Below are positions 24,993 to 33,338 of a stretch of DNA of 64,000 bases, piece after piece. Made by a program: the position numbers and the translations under genes. Below the pieces are notes generated by a model, which saw only the letters and a list, made by a program, of their open reading frames with translations, searched no databases and was not told the DNA's origin. Numbering within the stretch: the first letter of the stretch is position 1; every line of letters begins with the position of its first letter. The DNA comes from Firmicutes bacterium HGW-Firmicutes-9 (GTDB lineage Bacteria > Bacillota > Clostridia > Christensenellales > CAG-138), in NCBI GenBank assembly GCA_002841395.1, contig PGZM01000006.1:113501-177500 (forward strand), in the 5' to 3' direction.

Positions 24993-25193
24993 TTAGTCCT
25001 CTTTGCCGAGTATGAAATACAGGATCGGGCCGATAAACTCCATACCCACGATGGCGACGACGAGCCAAAGTACGCGCGTGCCGCGCTTGTAGCGCTCGTG
25101 GGTGAGGATGTGCCGGATCGTGAATCCAAGCAGCACAAACTGCGCGATTGCAAGCGGAATCAGAAATGGCAGAAAATCTTTGATTGTATCCAT
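24993..25193 (-). CDS. PLDc_N-domain small membrane protein
   Basis: A 66-residue protein with two transmembrane helices (about 8-26 and 40-60). The second has LWLVVAIVGMEFIGPILYFILGKED, the FxGPIxYFxxGR/K pattern of PLDc_N peptides. This domain is named from the N-terminus of cardiolipin synthases, but here it stands alone. An AAAGGAG before Met at 25193 picks this start over a longer frame. It precedes an ABC ATPase and permease, a common arrangement for this peptide; an accessory role for the exporter is inferred. Confidence 0.85.
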   Translation of the reverse strand: MDTIKDFLPFLIPLAIAQFVLLGFTIRHILTHERYKRGTRVLWLVVAIVGMEFIGPILYFILGKED

Positions 25194-25304
25194 TGTTTTG
25201 CTCCTTTCAGCGAAACGAAACGTATTTTTGCTTTGTTTTCGCTCCTTCAGCTTGCACGATACTATATGACGCAACGTCATGAGCAAGCGTTTTTTTGCAA
25301 AAAT

Positions 25305-25337
25305 AAAAAATCATCCTGATTTCGCAGGATGATTTTT
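25305..25337. terminator. Bidirectional terminator between the flotillin gene and the PLDc_N operon
   Basis: Arms aatcatcctg and caggatgatt with loop atttcg stand between A-rich and T-rich flanks. It serves the minus-strand flotillin gene (stop at 25359). Confidence 0.8.
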
Positions 25338-25358
25338 GTGTTTTCGGGTTTTTTGCGT

Positions 25359-26810
25359 TTATTTTGCGGGGTTTACCGGCGGTTCGGTGGTTGCGGGCAT
25401 GGCGGCCTGCCGCGCCGCGATGAGATCCTTCAGGTCGATGCCTGTGGATTCTTTGATGCCTTCGAGCACCTGACTTGCGCTGAGCATGACATCCCGCACC
25501 AACTTGGACGAGTTGCCGTCGCCGTACATGACGATCTTCTCGGTCTGTGCGAGCGGGGAAGCCGCGTTTTTGACGACTTCCGGCAGCGCGGTGAGATACA
25601 TCTCCAGCACGGAGGCTTCGCCCATGCGCTTCTGCGCCTCTGCTTTGCGCTCGATGGCTTCCGCTTCAGCGACGCCCTTGGCGCGGATACCTTCCGCCTC
25701 CTGTTCCATGTAGAAGCGCATGGCTTCCGCTTCGGCGCGCCGCGCCGCGGCCTGCTGCTCTACCTGGAACTTGTGTGCTTCCGCCTCGATGCGAAGGGCT
25801 TCCGCCTGCTGCGCCATCTCGTATTTGCGTGCGTCCGCTTCGCGCTGGCGTTTGATGAGCTGCGCTTCCGCTTCTTTTTCCGCCTGATATTTCAGCGCGT
25901 CCGCCTGCTTGCGGATCTCTGCGTCAAGCTTCTTTTCCTGCAGGGAGATTTCGCGCTCGGCGATTTCAGCCTCTTTCTCCTTGCGCGCAATGTCCGCGTT
26001 GGCTTTGGTGATTTCAATCGTCTTGCGCTGCGTCTCCTGCTGGATGGCGTAGGCGGCGTCCGCTTCCGCTTTCTTGGTATCGGAGCGCACCTGCATGTCC
26101 GACTGTTGCATCGCAAGCTCCGCGTTTTGCACGGCGATCTTCTTCTCCGCGTCGGCGCGGACGGCGTTTGCCTCCTGCTGCGCTTCCGCGGTGGCGATGG
26201 AGATATCTCTCTGTGCGTTTGCCTTTGCGATCTGCGCGTTTTTGCGAATCTGTTCGACGTTGTCGATACCCATGTTTTCAATTGTGCCGGCGGCATCCTT
26301 GAAATTCTGGATGTTGAAGTTCACGACCTCGATGCCGAGCTTTTCCATGTCGGGCACGACGTTTTCGGTGATCTTGCGGGCGACGCCCTGGCGATCCTGC
26401 ACCATCTCCTTGAGCCCGACGGAACCCACGATCTCGCGCATGTTGCCTTCGAGCACCTGCGTCACCAGCGTGACCATCGCGTCCGGACGAAGACCCAGCA
26501 GCGACTCCGCCGCGCGGTTGAGCAGCTCCGGACGGCTGGAAATCTTGACGTTAGCCACGCCGTCGACGCTGACGTTGATGAACTCGTTTGTCGGCACCGC
26601 TTCGGATGTCTTCACGTCGACCTGCATCACGTTGAGCGGGAGCTTATCCACCCTCTCTAAAAACGGGAAGCGCCAGCCTGCTTTACCGATCAGTATTCTG
26701 CGTCTGCCGAGACCGGAGATGACAAACGCGGTGTCCGGCGGGGCTTTCAGATAGCCCAGAATGAACACCAAAACAGCAAAGGCGATAATAATTGGCAAGA
26801 TAAATTGCAT
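25359..26810 (-). CDS. Flotillin-like SPFH-domain membrane scaffold protein
   Basis: A 483-residue protein. Residues 1-20 (MQFILPIIIAFAVLVFILGY) form an N-terminal membrane helix. Residues 25-195 are the SPFH/band-7 domain (ALYLGK-like GLGRRRILIGKAGWRFPFLERVDKL through VVPDMEKLGIEVVNFNIQNF). Residues 200-420 are a long Ala/Glu/Lys-rich coiled coil with repeated EAEA, EADA and EKEAE units, as in FloT/YqiK. Such proteins oligomerise and organise membrane microdomains. The start at 26810 has AAAAGGAG upstream; a longer in-frame opening is basic and unlike the family. No NfeD partner gene is next to it, which is unusual for bacterial flotillins. Confidence 0.93.
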   Translation of the reverse strand: MQFILPIIIAFAVLVFILGYLKAPPDTAFVISGLGRRRILIGKAGWRFPFLERVDKLPLNVMQVDVKTSEAVPTNEFINVSVDGVANVKISSRPELLNRAAESLLGLRPDAMVTLVTQVLEGNMREIVGSVGLKEMVQDRQGVARKITENVVPDMEKLGIEVVNFNIQNFKDAAGTIENMGIDNVEQIRKNAQIAKANAQRDISIATAEAQQEANAVRADAEKKIAVQNAELAMQQSDMQVRSDTKKAEADAAYAIQQETQRKTIEITKANADIARKEKEAEIAEREISLQEKKLDAEIRKQADALKYQAEKEAEAQLIKRQREADARKYEMAQQAEALRIEAEAHKFQVEQQAAARRAEAEAMRFYMEQEAEGIRAKGVAEAEAIERKAEAQKRMGEASVLEMYLTALPEVVKNAASPLAQTEKIVMYGDGNSSKLVRDVMLSASQVLEGIKESTGIDLKDLIAARQAAMPATTEPPVNPAK

Positions 26811-26976
26811 GGTGGTAAGACTCCTTTTCAACAATCGAATACATGTTATCACAGTGAAAGAACAAACACAATTCACAACAGGGGTATGAATTGTATCAAA
26901 TTTGTTAAACAGAAAGCAAAAAGGATCTGCGGTATAAAAACGCGATATTCGCAAAAATCGAAAACAGCAGCGCGAC

Positions 26977-27008
26977 AAAAAAAGAGGCCTATATCAATAA
27001 GCCTCTTT
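26977..27008 (-). terminator. Terminator of the GNAT gene
   Basis: On the minus strand arms aaagaggc and gcctcttt, with a 12-base loop, are followed by a run of seven T. Confidence 0.8.
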
Positions 27009-27025
27009 GATGATATTTGCTGCTT

Positions 27026-27466
27026 TTATAGCTTCAACACATATACGATCTCGCCGTAGATCACGCGTCCGTCTGGCACGAAGCCGAGACCTTCGTAGAG
27101 TGATTTTGCGATCTCGTTCGCCGGTTCAAAGCTGATGTAGATGCGGTCATGCTCCTCGTCCGACATCCCTCGGATGCGATTGATCAGCAGATGCATTGCC
27201 TCTCTGCCATAGCCCACGCCCTGATAGCGCTGGTCGATCATCAGCCGGTAGATCCAGTATTGATGATCCTCCTCGTCAAGGCAATACATCGCAAAGCCGA
27301 CGGGCTTGTTCTCCGCATACAGCGCGAGCGGCACGCACTCCGGCTGGGCATATGCCTGCGCGAGAGAGTACTGATTGGAAGCGACAAAGCTCTTCTGCTC
27401 CGCCGAAACGGAGAGATCCAGCACCGAAAGATAGTTGTACCGGTCGATTTCGACGAGGTGTAGCAT
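27026..27466 (-). CDS. GNAT acetyltransferase, BltD/spermidine-acetyltransferase-like
   Basis: A 146-residue protein with the GNAT core: LALYAENKPVGFAMYCLDEEDHQYWIYRLMIDQRYQGVGYGREAM, where RYQGVGYG is the acetyl-CoA phosphate loop, and NEIAKSLYEGLGFVPDGRVIYGEIVYVL at the end. The N-terminal VLDLSVSAEQKSFVASN is like BltD of Bacillus, which acetylates spermine and spermidine. The substrate is not proven. It lies 38 bp downstream of typA on the same strand with AAAGGAG upstream, so both may share a transcript. Confidence 0.85.
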   Translation of the reverse strand: MLHLVEIDRYNYLSVLDLSVSAEQKSFVASNQYSLAQAYAQPECVPLALYAENKPVGFAMYCLDEEDHQYWIYRLMIDQRYQGVGYGREAMHLLINRIRGMSDEEHDRIYISFEPANEIAKSLYEGLGFVPDGRVIYGEIVYVLKL

Positions 27467-27504
27467 ACCTTCCTTTGCTCCTTTCGCTCATTGGAGACAG
27501 GGAT

Positions 27505-29325
27505 TTACTCCGTCTCGATCTGCTTGGCGAACTTTGAACGCGCGTCCTTGTTTAAGAAGCGCTTACGCATGCGGATGTTCTTTGGCGTAACCTCGACCAG
27601 CTCGTCGTCCGCAATGAACTCAAGGCACTGCTCCAGAGAGAGCACAACCGGCGGCGTGAGGCGCAGCGCGTCATCCGAACCGGAAGCGCGCATGTTGGTG
27701 ACGTGCTTCTTTTTGCAGACGTTGACCACGATGTCTCCCGCGCGCGCGTTTTCGCCGACGACCTGCCCCTCATAAACGGGCACGCCGGAGCCGACGAAGA
27801 GCTTGCCGCGATCCTGCGTGTTGAACAGGCCGTAGCTAGAGGTATCACCCGTCTCGTGCGCGACCAGAGAGCCCGTCTTGCGCTCTTCGATCGGGCCGCG
27901 ATACGGCTCGTAATCGTGGAAGATGTGGCTCATCACGCCGTTGCCGCGCGTATCGGTCAACAGCTCGGAGCGGTAACCCATCAGTCCGCGCGCGGGCACA
28001 AGGAACTGGAGGCGGACGCTGTTGTCGCCCTGATTGGTCATATCCTGCAACTCCGCTTTGCGCTGACCGAGCTTCTCCATAACCGCGCCGACATATTCGG
28101 TCGGTACGTCGATGGTCAGTTCTTCGATCGGCTCGAAGAGGTTGCCGTCCTTGTCTTTGTGGAAGATGACCTTCGGGCGGGAGACGGCGAATTCATATCC
28201 CTGGCGGCGCATGGTCTCGATCAGAATCGAAAGATGCAGCTCGCCTCTGCCGCTGACGCGGAACGAGTCGGTTGTTTCCGTCTCCTCCACGCGCATGGAG
28301 ATATTGGTTTTTACTTCGTTAAAGAGCCTGTCGCGGAGATTGCGCCCCGTGACGTATTTTCCCTCACGACCCGCAAACGGGCTGTCGTTGAGCATGAACA
28401 TCATGCTCACGGTCGGCTCGTCGATGTGCACAAACGGCAGCGGCTCGATGCAATTCGGGTCGCAGACGGTTTCGCCGACGTTGAGGAACTCCATACCAGC
28501 CACGCAGATGATGTCTCCGCAGGGCGCTTCGTCTACCTCGACGCGCTTGAGTCCTTCATAGCGATAGAGGCGGGTGATCTTGGTGTCCACCTTGCGGTTG
28601 TCTTCGCCGCCGCAGATGACGACCGGCATGCCCTTTTTCGCCGTGCCGCGCTCGATGCGCCCAACGCCGATGCGACCGACATAATCGTCGTAGTCGATCG
28701 AGGAGAACAGAATCTGCAGCGGTTCGTCCGGCAGAAAGTTCGGCGCAGGAATGGCGGTCAGGATCGTATCAAATAGCGCGCGCATGTCGTTCTGCATGCC
28801 GTCCGGCGTCATGCCGCTCATGCCGTCGCGTGCGCTGGCGTAGACCACCGGGAAATCCAGCTGTTCTGCCGTGGCGCCGAGTTCGATGAAAAGCTCAAGC
28901 GCTTCGTCCACGACTTCCATCGGGCGTGAACCCTGGCGGTCGACCTTGTTGACGACCAGAATCGGAACCTTGTTGAGTTCGAGAGATTTTCTAAGCACGA
29001 AGCGCGTCTGCGGCATGCAGCCTTCAAACGCGTCCACGAGCAGCAGCACACCATCTACCATTTGGAGGATGCGCTCCACCTCACCGCCGAAATCCGCGTG
29101 ACCGGGGGTGTCGACGATGTTGATGCGCGTGCCGCCGTAGGAGACCGCCGTGTTCTTTGAGAGGATAGTGATTCCGCGCTCGCGCTCGAGATCGTTTGAG
29201 TCCATAATGCGCTCGACGTCTTGTTCGCCTCTGCGCAGCACGCCCGCGTCACGCAGCATTTGGTCGACCAGCGTTGTCTTGCCGTGGTCGACATGCGCGA
29301 TGATGGCGACGTTTCGAATGTCCAT
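27505..29325 (-). CDS. typA: Translational GTPase TypA (BipA)
   Basis: A 606-residue ribosome-binding GTPase of the EF-G superfamily, involved in ribosome assembly and stress growth. G1 is AHVDHGKTTL (residues 10-19), G2/switch ERGITI, G3 DTPGHADFGGEVER, G4 NKVDRQGSRP and G5 YASARDG. The TypA-specific C-terminal domain follows, with PARGLMGYRSELLTDTRGNGVMSH. The length and all motifs match the family. A promoter with TTGTCC, an 18-bp spacer and TATAAT can be read on the minus strand at 29361-29390. Confidence 0.97.
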   Translation of the reverse strand: MDIRNVAIIAHVDHGKTTLVDQMLRDAGVLRRGEQDVERIMDSNDLERERGITILSKNTAVSYGGTRINIVDTPGHADFGGEVERILQMVDGVLLLVDAFEGCMPQTRFVLRKSLELNKVPILVVNKVDRQGSRPMEVVDEALELFIELGATAEQLDFPVVYASARDGMSGMTPDGMQNDMRALFDTILTAIPAPNFLPDEPLQILFSSIDYDDYVGRIGVGRIERGTAKKGMPVVICGGEDNRKVDTKITRLYRYEGLKRVEVDEAPCGDIICVAGMEFLNVGETVCDPNCIEPLPFVHIDEPTVSMMFMLNDSPFAGREGKYVTGRNLRDRLFNEVKTNISMRVEETETTDSFRVSGRGELHLSILIETMRRQGYEFAVSRPKVIFHKDKDGNLFEPIEELTIDVPTEYVGAVMEKLGQRKAELQDMTNQGDNSVRLQFLVPARGLMGYRSELLTDTRGNGVMSHIFHDYEPYRGPIEERKTGSLVAHETGDTSSYGLFNTQDRGKLFVGSGVPVYEGQVVGENARAGDIVVNVCKKKHVTNMRASGSDDALRLTPPVVLSLEQCLEFIADDELVEVTPKNIRMRKRFLNKDARSKFAKQIETE

Positions 29326-29360
29326 TTGAGTACCTTCTTTCTAAATAACGAAAACAAGTT

Positions 29361-29390
29361 ATTATAAACCACGACAAGGGGTTAGGACAA
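29361..29390 (-). promoter_or_regulatory. Predicted typA promoter
   Basis: On the minus strand TTGTCC (29385-29390), an 18-bp spacer and TATAAT (29361-29366), about 36 bp before the typA start. Confidence 0.5.
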
Positions 29391-29530
29391 GCAATATCGC
29401 GCAGTTTGCGGTTTTTTTACGATTCCTTGACGAAAAAACAGCCGAAAACGTCAATTTCATGCTATATAATGAAGCAAATGCCCGAAAAGCACGGGTAGAA
29501 AAATAAAAAAGAAAATTTGAAAAAATTCTC

Positions 29531-29559
29531 TTGACAGTGTCGGTGTATTAATGTATAAC
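29531..29559 (+). promoter_or_regulatory. Strong promoter of the GntR/ABC exporter operon
   Basis: A perfect TTGACA (29531-29536), a 17-bp spacer and TATAAC (29554-29559). The left arm of an inverted repeat fills the spacer, so a bound repressor would block RNA polymerase. Confidence 0.85.
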
Positions 29560-29586
29560 TGTGTTAAGACAATAATACAGCGACAC
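29537..29586 (+). promoter_or_regulatory. Operator: 14-bp inverted repeat for the YtrA-like repressor
   Basis: Left arm gtgtcggtgtatta (29537-29550) and right arm taatacagcgacac (29573-29586) are reverse complements except for one base, 22 bp apart. They straddle the -10 box of the operon promoter. The spacing and GTGT...ACAC ends suit a dimeric GntR/YtrA regulator, whose gene starts 19 bp downstream. Autoregulation is inferred. Confidence 0.7.
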
Positions 29587-29605
29587 ACGAAAGGGGGAAC
29601 ATGCA

Positions 29606-29992
29606 TTGGCTTGGCAATTCAATTCGAATCGTCCGATCTATCAACAGATCGTCGACGAGATAGAACTTCGTATTCTCAACGGCACCTATGAAATGGGAAT
29701 GCGGCTGCCCAGCGTACGCGATCTCGCGGTACTGGCGGCAGTCAACCCGAATACAATGCAACGAGCACTCGCAGAACTGGAGGAAATGGGATTGGTTACC
29801 ACGCAGAGAAACACCGGACGAACGGTGACAACGGACGAAACCGCTGTCTCCCGCGCGAGGGATATCAAGGCGGACTTACTCGCAGAGACGTTCATGATGC
29901 AGATGCAGGCGCTTGGCTTGAGCCGCAAAGAAGTGCTGGAACGGCTCACGAAGGCGGAACATAAGGAGGGGGAACATGCAGTCAATTCTTGA
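29606..29992 (+). CDS. GntR-family repressor, YtrA type
   Basis: A 128-residue regulator with a winged helix at residues 10-75 (PIYQQIVDEIELRILNGTYEMGMRLPSVRDLAVLAAVNPNTMQRAL cut by the standard turns; the recognition part is VNPNTMQRALAELEEMGLV) and a short C-terminal dimer region, the YtrA layout. Translation starts at a TTG: the nearby ATG at 29601 is out of frame, and AAGGGGG stands eight bases before the TTG. It overlaps the ATPase gene by 17 bp. YtrA-type regulators control the ABC exporter genes beside them, often in answer to cell-wall antibiotics or bile acids. Confidence 0.92.
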   Translation: MAWQFNSNRPIYQQIVDEIELRILNGTYEMGMRLPSVRDLAVLAAVNPNTMQRALAELEEMGLVTTQRNTGRTVTTDETAVSRARDIKADLLAETFMMQMQALGLSRKEVLERLTKAEHKEGEHAVNS

Positions 29993-30674
29993 AGCAAGAG
30001 CGCTCAGTAAGCGTTACGGGAATACGCTTGCGCTCAACAATGTTGACCTGAATTTGCCTAAGGGCAAGATCGTCGGTCTCTTGGGACCGAACGGCAGCGG
30101 CAAAACCACGCTGCTCAAGATCGTAGCAGGTCTATTAACACCCACGAACGGAACCGTGCTCGTGGACAATCAGCCCGTTGGTGAGGGGACCAAAGCGCTG
30201 ATTTCGTACCTGCCGGAGCGCACCTATCTGCCGGATTGGATGACGGTGGAAGATTGCCTCGATTACTTCGCGGACTTTTATGCGGACTTTGACATGGCGC
30301 GCGCAAGAGAGATGCTCTCCCGCCTGAACGTGCCCGCGGGCAAGCGCATGAAGCAGCTGAGCAAAGGCACGCGGGAAAAGATGCAGCTCGTGCTCGTCAT
30401 GTCCCGCAGAGCAAAGCTCTACTTGCTGGATGAACCCATCGGCGGTGTAGACCCGGCAACCCGGGACTATATCCTCGACACGATCATCGGCAACTACGAC
30501 AACGAGGCGACAATCCTCATCTCCACACACCTAATTTCGGACGTGGAAAAGGTGCTGGACGAGTTCCTGTTCCTCAAAGAGGGCGTCATCACCATGCATG
30601 ACACGACGGACAATGTCCGCGAGACACAGGGCAAGTCGCTGGACGAGCTGTTCCGGGAGGTATTCAGATGCTAA
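29976..30674 (+). CDS. ABC transporter ATP-binding protein
   Basis: A 232-residue ATPase with Walker A GPNGSGKTT (about 36-44), signature LSKGTREKMQLVLVMSR (a shortened LSKGT version of LSGGQ, usual for this group), Walker B LYLLDEPIGGVDP and switch STHLISDVE. It overlaps the upstream regulator by 17 bp and the permease gene by 7 bp, so the three genes are translationally coupled. It matches the BcrA/YtrB-like partner in GntR-ABC operons. Confidence 0.95.
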   Translation: MQSILEARALSKRYGNTLALNNVDLNLPKGKIVGLLGPNGSGKTTLLKIVAGLLTPTNGTVLVDNQPVGEGTKALISYLPERTYLPDWMTVEDCLDYFADFYADFDMARAREMLSRLNVPAGKRMKQLSKGTREKMQLVLVMSRRAKLYLLDEPIGGVDPATRDYILDTIIGNYDNEATILISTHLISDVEKVLDEFLFLKEGVITMHDTTDNVRETQGKSLDELFREVFRC

Positions 30675-31537
30675 AGAAATTGTTGAAACATGACTTCCGT
30701 GCGCTCTCGCGCACGCTGGTTCCGATGCAGATCGGCGTTCTCGGCGGCGGCCTTGTGGCAACGCTGCTCACCGCGCTGACTCTCCGCATCGGGCAGAACA
30801 CGGCAAACGCCGGCGGCTCCGCGCTGCTGCGCTCGCTGATTATGGGGCTTTGCGGAACGGCGTCGGTGCTCATCGGCGTTGCGATCATGGCCTCCGCGCT
30901 CGTGACGCTGCTTCTGATCTGCTACCACTTCTACCGCAGCTTTCTTGCGGACGAAGGGTATCTGACCTTCACGCTGCCGGTCTCCACCAGCAAGCTGATC
31001 TGGTCGAAGCTGATCACCGCCATGGTATGGACCGTGATCAACGCGCTTGTGGTGATGGTCACACTGATCATCTTCTCGGTATTCGGTACCACGAGCAACG
31101 GCATCGTCAACTTGGAAGTGTTGCAGGCGTACAGAACGTTCTTCACCGAGATCTTGCCGCAGGCAAGCCAGTATGTGAATGTTCCGGTCATGTCGGTTGA
31201 GATCGTCGTCATCGGCGTTCTGGCGCTCGCGTCTCAGCTGCTGGAGATCTTCTTCGCCATCGTGATCGGTGGTCAGATCGCCAAAAAGCACCGCGTTCTT
31301 GCCGCGATTGGCATGTATCTGCTGATCAACATGGGCGTTGGCATGATCAGCACGGCGTTCATGTCGGTGGTTGCGTTTGGTGAAGGCGTCTCTTCTATGG
31401 CGCTCGAAACCGTGCCGGAAGTGACCCGGTTCATGACATCGACCTTCGGCTGGTACGGCGTACTGTTCGCAGGCTTGGCGGTCGGATTCTTCTTCCTGAT
31501 CCGTTCGATCTTCAAGAAGAACCTCAATCTCCAATAA
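30668..31537 (+). CDS. ABC transporter permease
   Basis: A 289-residue protein with six predicted helices, including GVLGGGLVATLLTALTL, SVLIGVAIMASALVTLLLICYHFY and YGVLFAGLAVGFFFLIRSIF. The loop YRSFLADEGYLTFTLPVSTSKLIWSKLI is the conserved coupling segment: (D/E)EGYLTxTLPV is typical of permeases in GntR-regulated exporters. It completes the regulator-ATPase-permease operon; the exported compound is unknown. Confidence 0.9.
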   Translation: MLKKLLKHDFRALSRTLVPMQIGVLGGGLVATLLTALTLRIGQNTANAGGSALLRSLIMGLCGTASVLIGVAIMASALVTLLLICYHFYRSFLADEGYLTFTLPVSTSKLIWSKLITAMVWTVINALVVMVTLIIFSVFGTTSNGIVNLEVLQAYRTFFTEILPQASQYVNVPVMSVEIVVIGVLALASQLLEIFFAIVIGGQIAKKHRVLAAIGMYLLINMGVGMISTAFMSVVAFGEGVSSMALETVPEVTRFMTSTFGWYGVLFAGLAVGFFFLIRSIFKKNLNLQ

Positions 31538-31545
31538 TCATAAAT

Positions 31546-31600
31546 CCTGTAAAGATTTTTACAGGCAGGGGCGGCGCAAGCCGCCCTTGTTGATTTTTGG
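31546..31600 (+). terminator. Double hairpin terminator after the exporter operon
   Basis: Two stems follow the permease: cctgtaaa/tttacagg (31546-31565) and ggggcggc/gccgccct around gcaa (about 31567-31587), followed by tgttgattttt. The second is the likely terminator. Confidence 0.7.
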
Positions 31601-31626
31601 GAAGAGACAGGCGGGAAAATTCCGTC

Positions 31627-31655
31627 TTGCAAACGAGAAACACATATGATATTAT
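31627..31655 (+). promoter_or_regulatory. Promoter of the TetR/aldo-keto reductase operon
   Basis: TTGCAA (31627-31632), a 17-bp spacer and TATTAT (31650-31655), two bases upstream of the TetR-type operator. Confidence 0.7.
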
Positions 31656-31657
31656 CA

Positions 31658-31675
31658 ACCTACCGAACGGTAGGT
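31658..31675 (+). promoter_or_regulatory. TetR-family operator
   Basis: acctaccgaacggtaggt is an 18-bp palindrome with perfect 8-bp arms around two central bases. The taccgnncggta core is a classic TetR/AcrR site. It lies between the -10 box and the repressor gene at 31713, which suggests autorepression. Confidence 0.85.
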
Positions 31676-31712
31676 AGTTAAACAAAATTACCGTCGCCAA
31701 TGGGAGGAACAC

Positions 31713-32291
31713 ATGACGAAACAAGAGATTCTGGAGCATGCGCTTGCGCTCTTTATGAAAAAGGGTTATGAGGGCGCGAGCATGAGCGACCTTGCCGCGG
31801 CGACGGGCATCAAAAAAGCGTCACTCTACGCGCACTATTCCGGCAAGGAGGAAATCTTCTCCGCCGTGTTCACAGGCGTGGTGGAGGAATACCGCGAAAC
31901 CATTCAATCCCTCACCCTCAAGCGGGAGGACGAGAGCGCGCTCACGCGATTGGAGCGGATGTTTCGCGCGTTTCTGCGCTATTGCCACAATAACCCGCGG
32001 ATGTATTTCTGGGATCGCTACTTCTATTTTTCGCCGGAGTTCATCCAGGAGCGCATGGAGCGGGAGACGAAGGAGACGCAGGACGAGTTTCAGCGGGCGA
32101 TTCAGTCTGCCATCTCGGATGGCATCGCGCGCAGGGAGATCCGTCCGCAGCCGGTTGAAAGCGCGGCGCTTGCTTACTATTATCTGATGATCGGGCTCTC
32201 GATGTCGGTCAAACTCTTTGACCGCGAGGAATTGGAGCGGGAGATTTCGCTCGCCTGGGCGGGTCTTACCCGCGGACTGCAAAACGACTGA
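31713..32291 (+). CDS. TetR/AcrR-family transcriptional repressor
   Basis: A 192-residue regulator. The N-terminal helix-turn-helix (residues 3-48) reads ILEHALALFMKKGYEGASMSDLAAATGIKKASLYAHYSGKEEIF, matching the TetR consensus. The C-terminal part is helical and variable; it is like the AcrR group that binds hydrophobic ligands. It has a palindromic operator just upstream and is followed after 18 bp by an aldo/keto reductase, which is probably its target. GGGAGG precedes the ATG. Confidence 0.93.
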   Translation: MTKQEILEHALALFMKKGYEGASMSDLAAATGIKKASLYAHYSGKEEIFSAVFTGVVEEYRETIQSLTLKREDESALTRLERMFRAFLRYCHNNPRMYFWDRYFYFSPEFIQERMERETKETQDEFQRAIQSAISDGIARREIRPQPVESAALAYYYLMIGLSMSVKLFDREELEREISLAWAGLTRGLQND

Positions 32292-32309
32292 CGAAGGAGA
32301 AGTTTACAT

Positions 32310-33287
32310 ATGGAACTGCGCATATTAGGCGGCAGCGGCATCGCAACCAGCGCACTCGGGCTTGGCTGCTGGGCGATTGGCGGGCCGTTCACGATGGACG
32401 GACATCAGGATGGCTGGGGACAGGTGGACGACGCGGAGTCGATCCGCGCGATCCGCCGCGCGGTAGAGCTGGGTGTGACGCTGTTTGACACGGCGGACGC
32501 CTATGGCACGGGGCATAGCGAAGAGGTGCTGGGTAAAGCGCTTAAGCCCTTGCGGCACGAAGTCGTGATCGCCACGAAGGGTGGATTCACCTACGACCGC
32601 GAACAGCGTGCGCTCACGGGACAGGACTGGTCGCCCGCCTACATTCGCCGCGCGCTGGAAGCGTCGCTGAAACGCCTCGGCACGGACTATGTCGATCTCT
32701 ACCAACTGCACACGGGGTTCATTCCCGACGAGGCGGTGGAGTCGGTGTTTGATGAGATGGAGCGGCTCAAAGCGGAGGGCAAGCTCCGCGCATACGGCTG
32801 GAGCACCTACACGCGCGAAAAGGTGGAACTGTTTGCCGCTAAGACGCGCGGAACGGTGATTCAGACCAAGGCGAACCTGTTCAGCTACGACGCGGAGGCG
32901 GTCGAGGCCTGCGAAACGCACAATTTCGCGTGCCTGAACAACAGTCCGCTCGCGATGGGGTTCCTCTCCGGAAAGTTTTCGCAGGCCACGCGGTTTGAGC
33001 GCGACGATGTGCGCGCGTCCGCCTTCGATTGGACGGAGTATTTTGAGGATGGCAAGCCGAAACCGGAGTTTCTGGCGCGGATGGCGCGTGTGCGGGACGT
33101 ATTGACCAGCGGCGGGCGCACCGCGGCGCAGGGTGCGCTCGCGTGGCTCTGGGCCAAGAGCGGGGTCAACATCCCGATTCCGGGATTCAAAACCGTGGCG
33201 CAGGCGGATGAAAACGCACGCGCGTTAGCGTTCGGCCCGCTGAGCGGTGAGCAGCTAGAGCAGATCGACGAGGCGCTCGCGATCTAG
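32310..33287 (+). CDS. Aldo/keto reductase
   Basis: A 325-residue NADPH-dependent oxidoreductase with a TIM-barrel pattern. The catalytic Asp and Tyr are in TLFDTADAYGTGHSEEVLG, the Lys in VIATKGGF and the His in LYQLHTG, forming the usual tetrad. LAWLWAKSGVNIPIPGFKTVAQADENARAL is the C-terminal cofactor-binding segment. It probably detoxifies a reactive carbonyl, in line with the TetR repressor upstream. GAAGGAG precedes the ATG. Confidence 0.93.
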   Translation: MELRILGGSGIATSALGLGCWAIGGPFTMDGHQDGWGQVDDAESIRAIRRAVELGVTLFDTADAYGTGHSEEVLGKALKPLRHEVVIATKGGFTYDREQRALTGQDWSPAYIRRALEASLKRLGTDYVDLYQLHTGFIPDEAVESVFDEMERLKAEGKLRAYGWSTYTREKVELFAAKTRGTVIQTKANLFSYDAEAVEACETHNFACLNNSPLAMGFLSGKFSQATRFERDDVRASAFDWTEYFEDGKPKPEFLARMARVRDVLTSGGRTAAQGALAWLWAKSGVNIPIPGFKTVAQADENARALAFGPLSGEQLEQIDEALAI

Positions 33288-33302
33288 CCGCGCGAAAAAG
33301 CT

Positions 33303-33331
33303 TGCGCATTTGATCGCTTTGCTCCTATAAT
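33303..33331 (+). promoter_or_regulatory. Promoter placing the ttcA start near the transcript 5' end
   Basis: TTGCGC (33303-33308), an approximately 17-bp spacer and TATAAT (33326-33331). Only seven bases separate the -10 box from the ATG at 33339, and no ribosome binding site is visible, so the message is predicted to be leaderless. Confidence 0.65.
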
Positions 33332-33338
33332 ATCCCTC

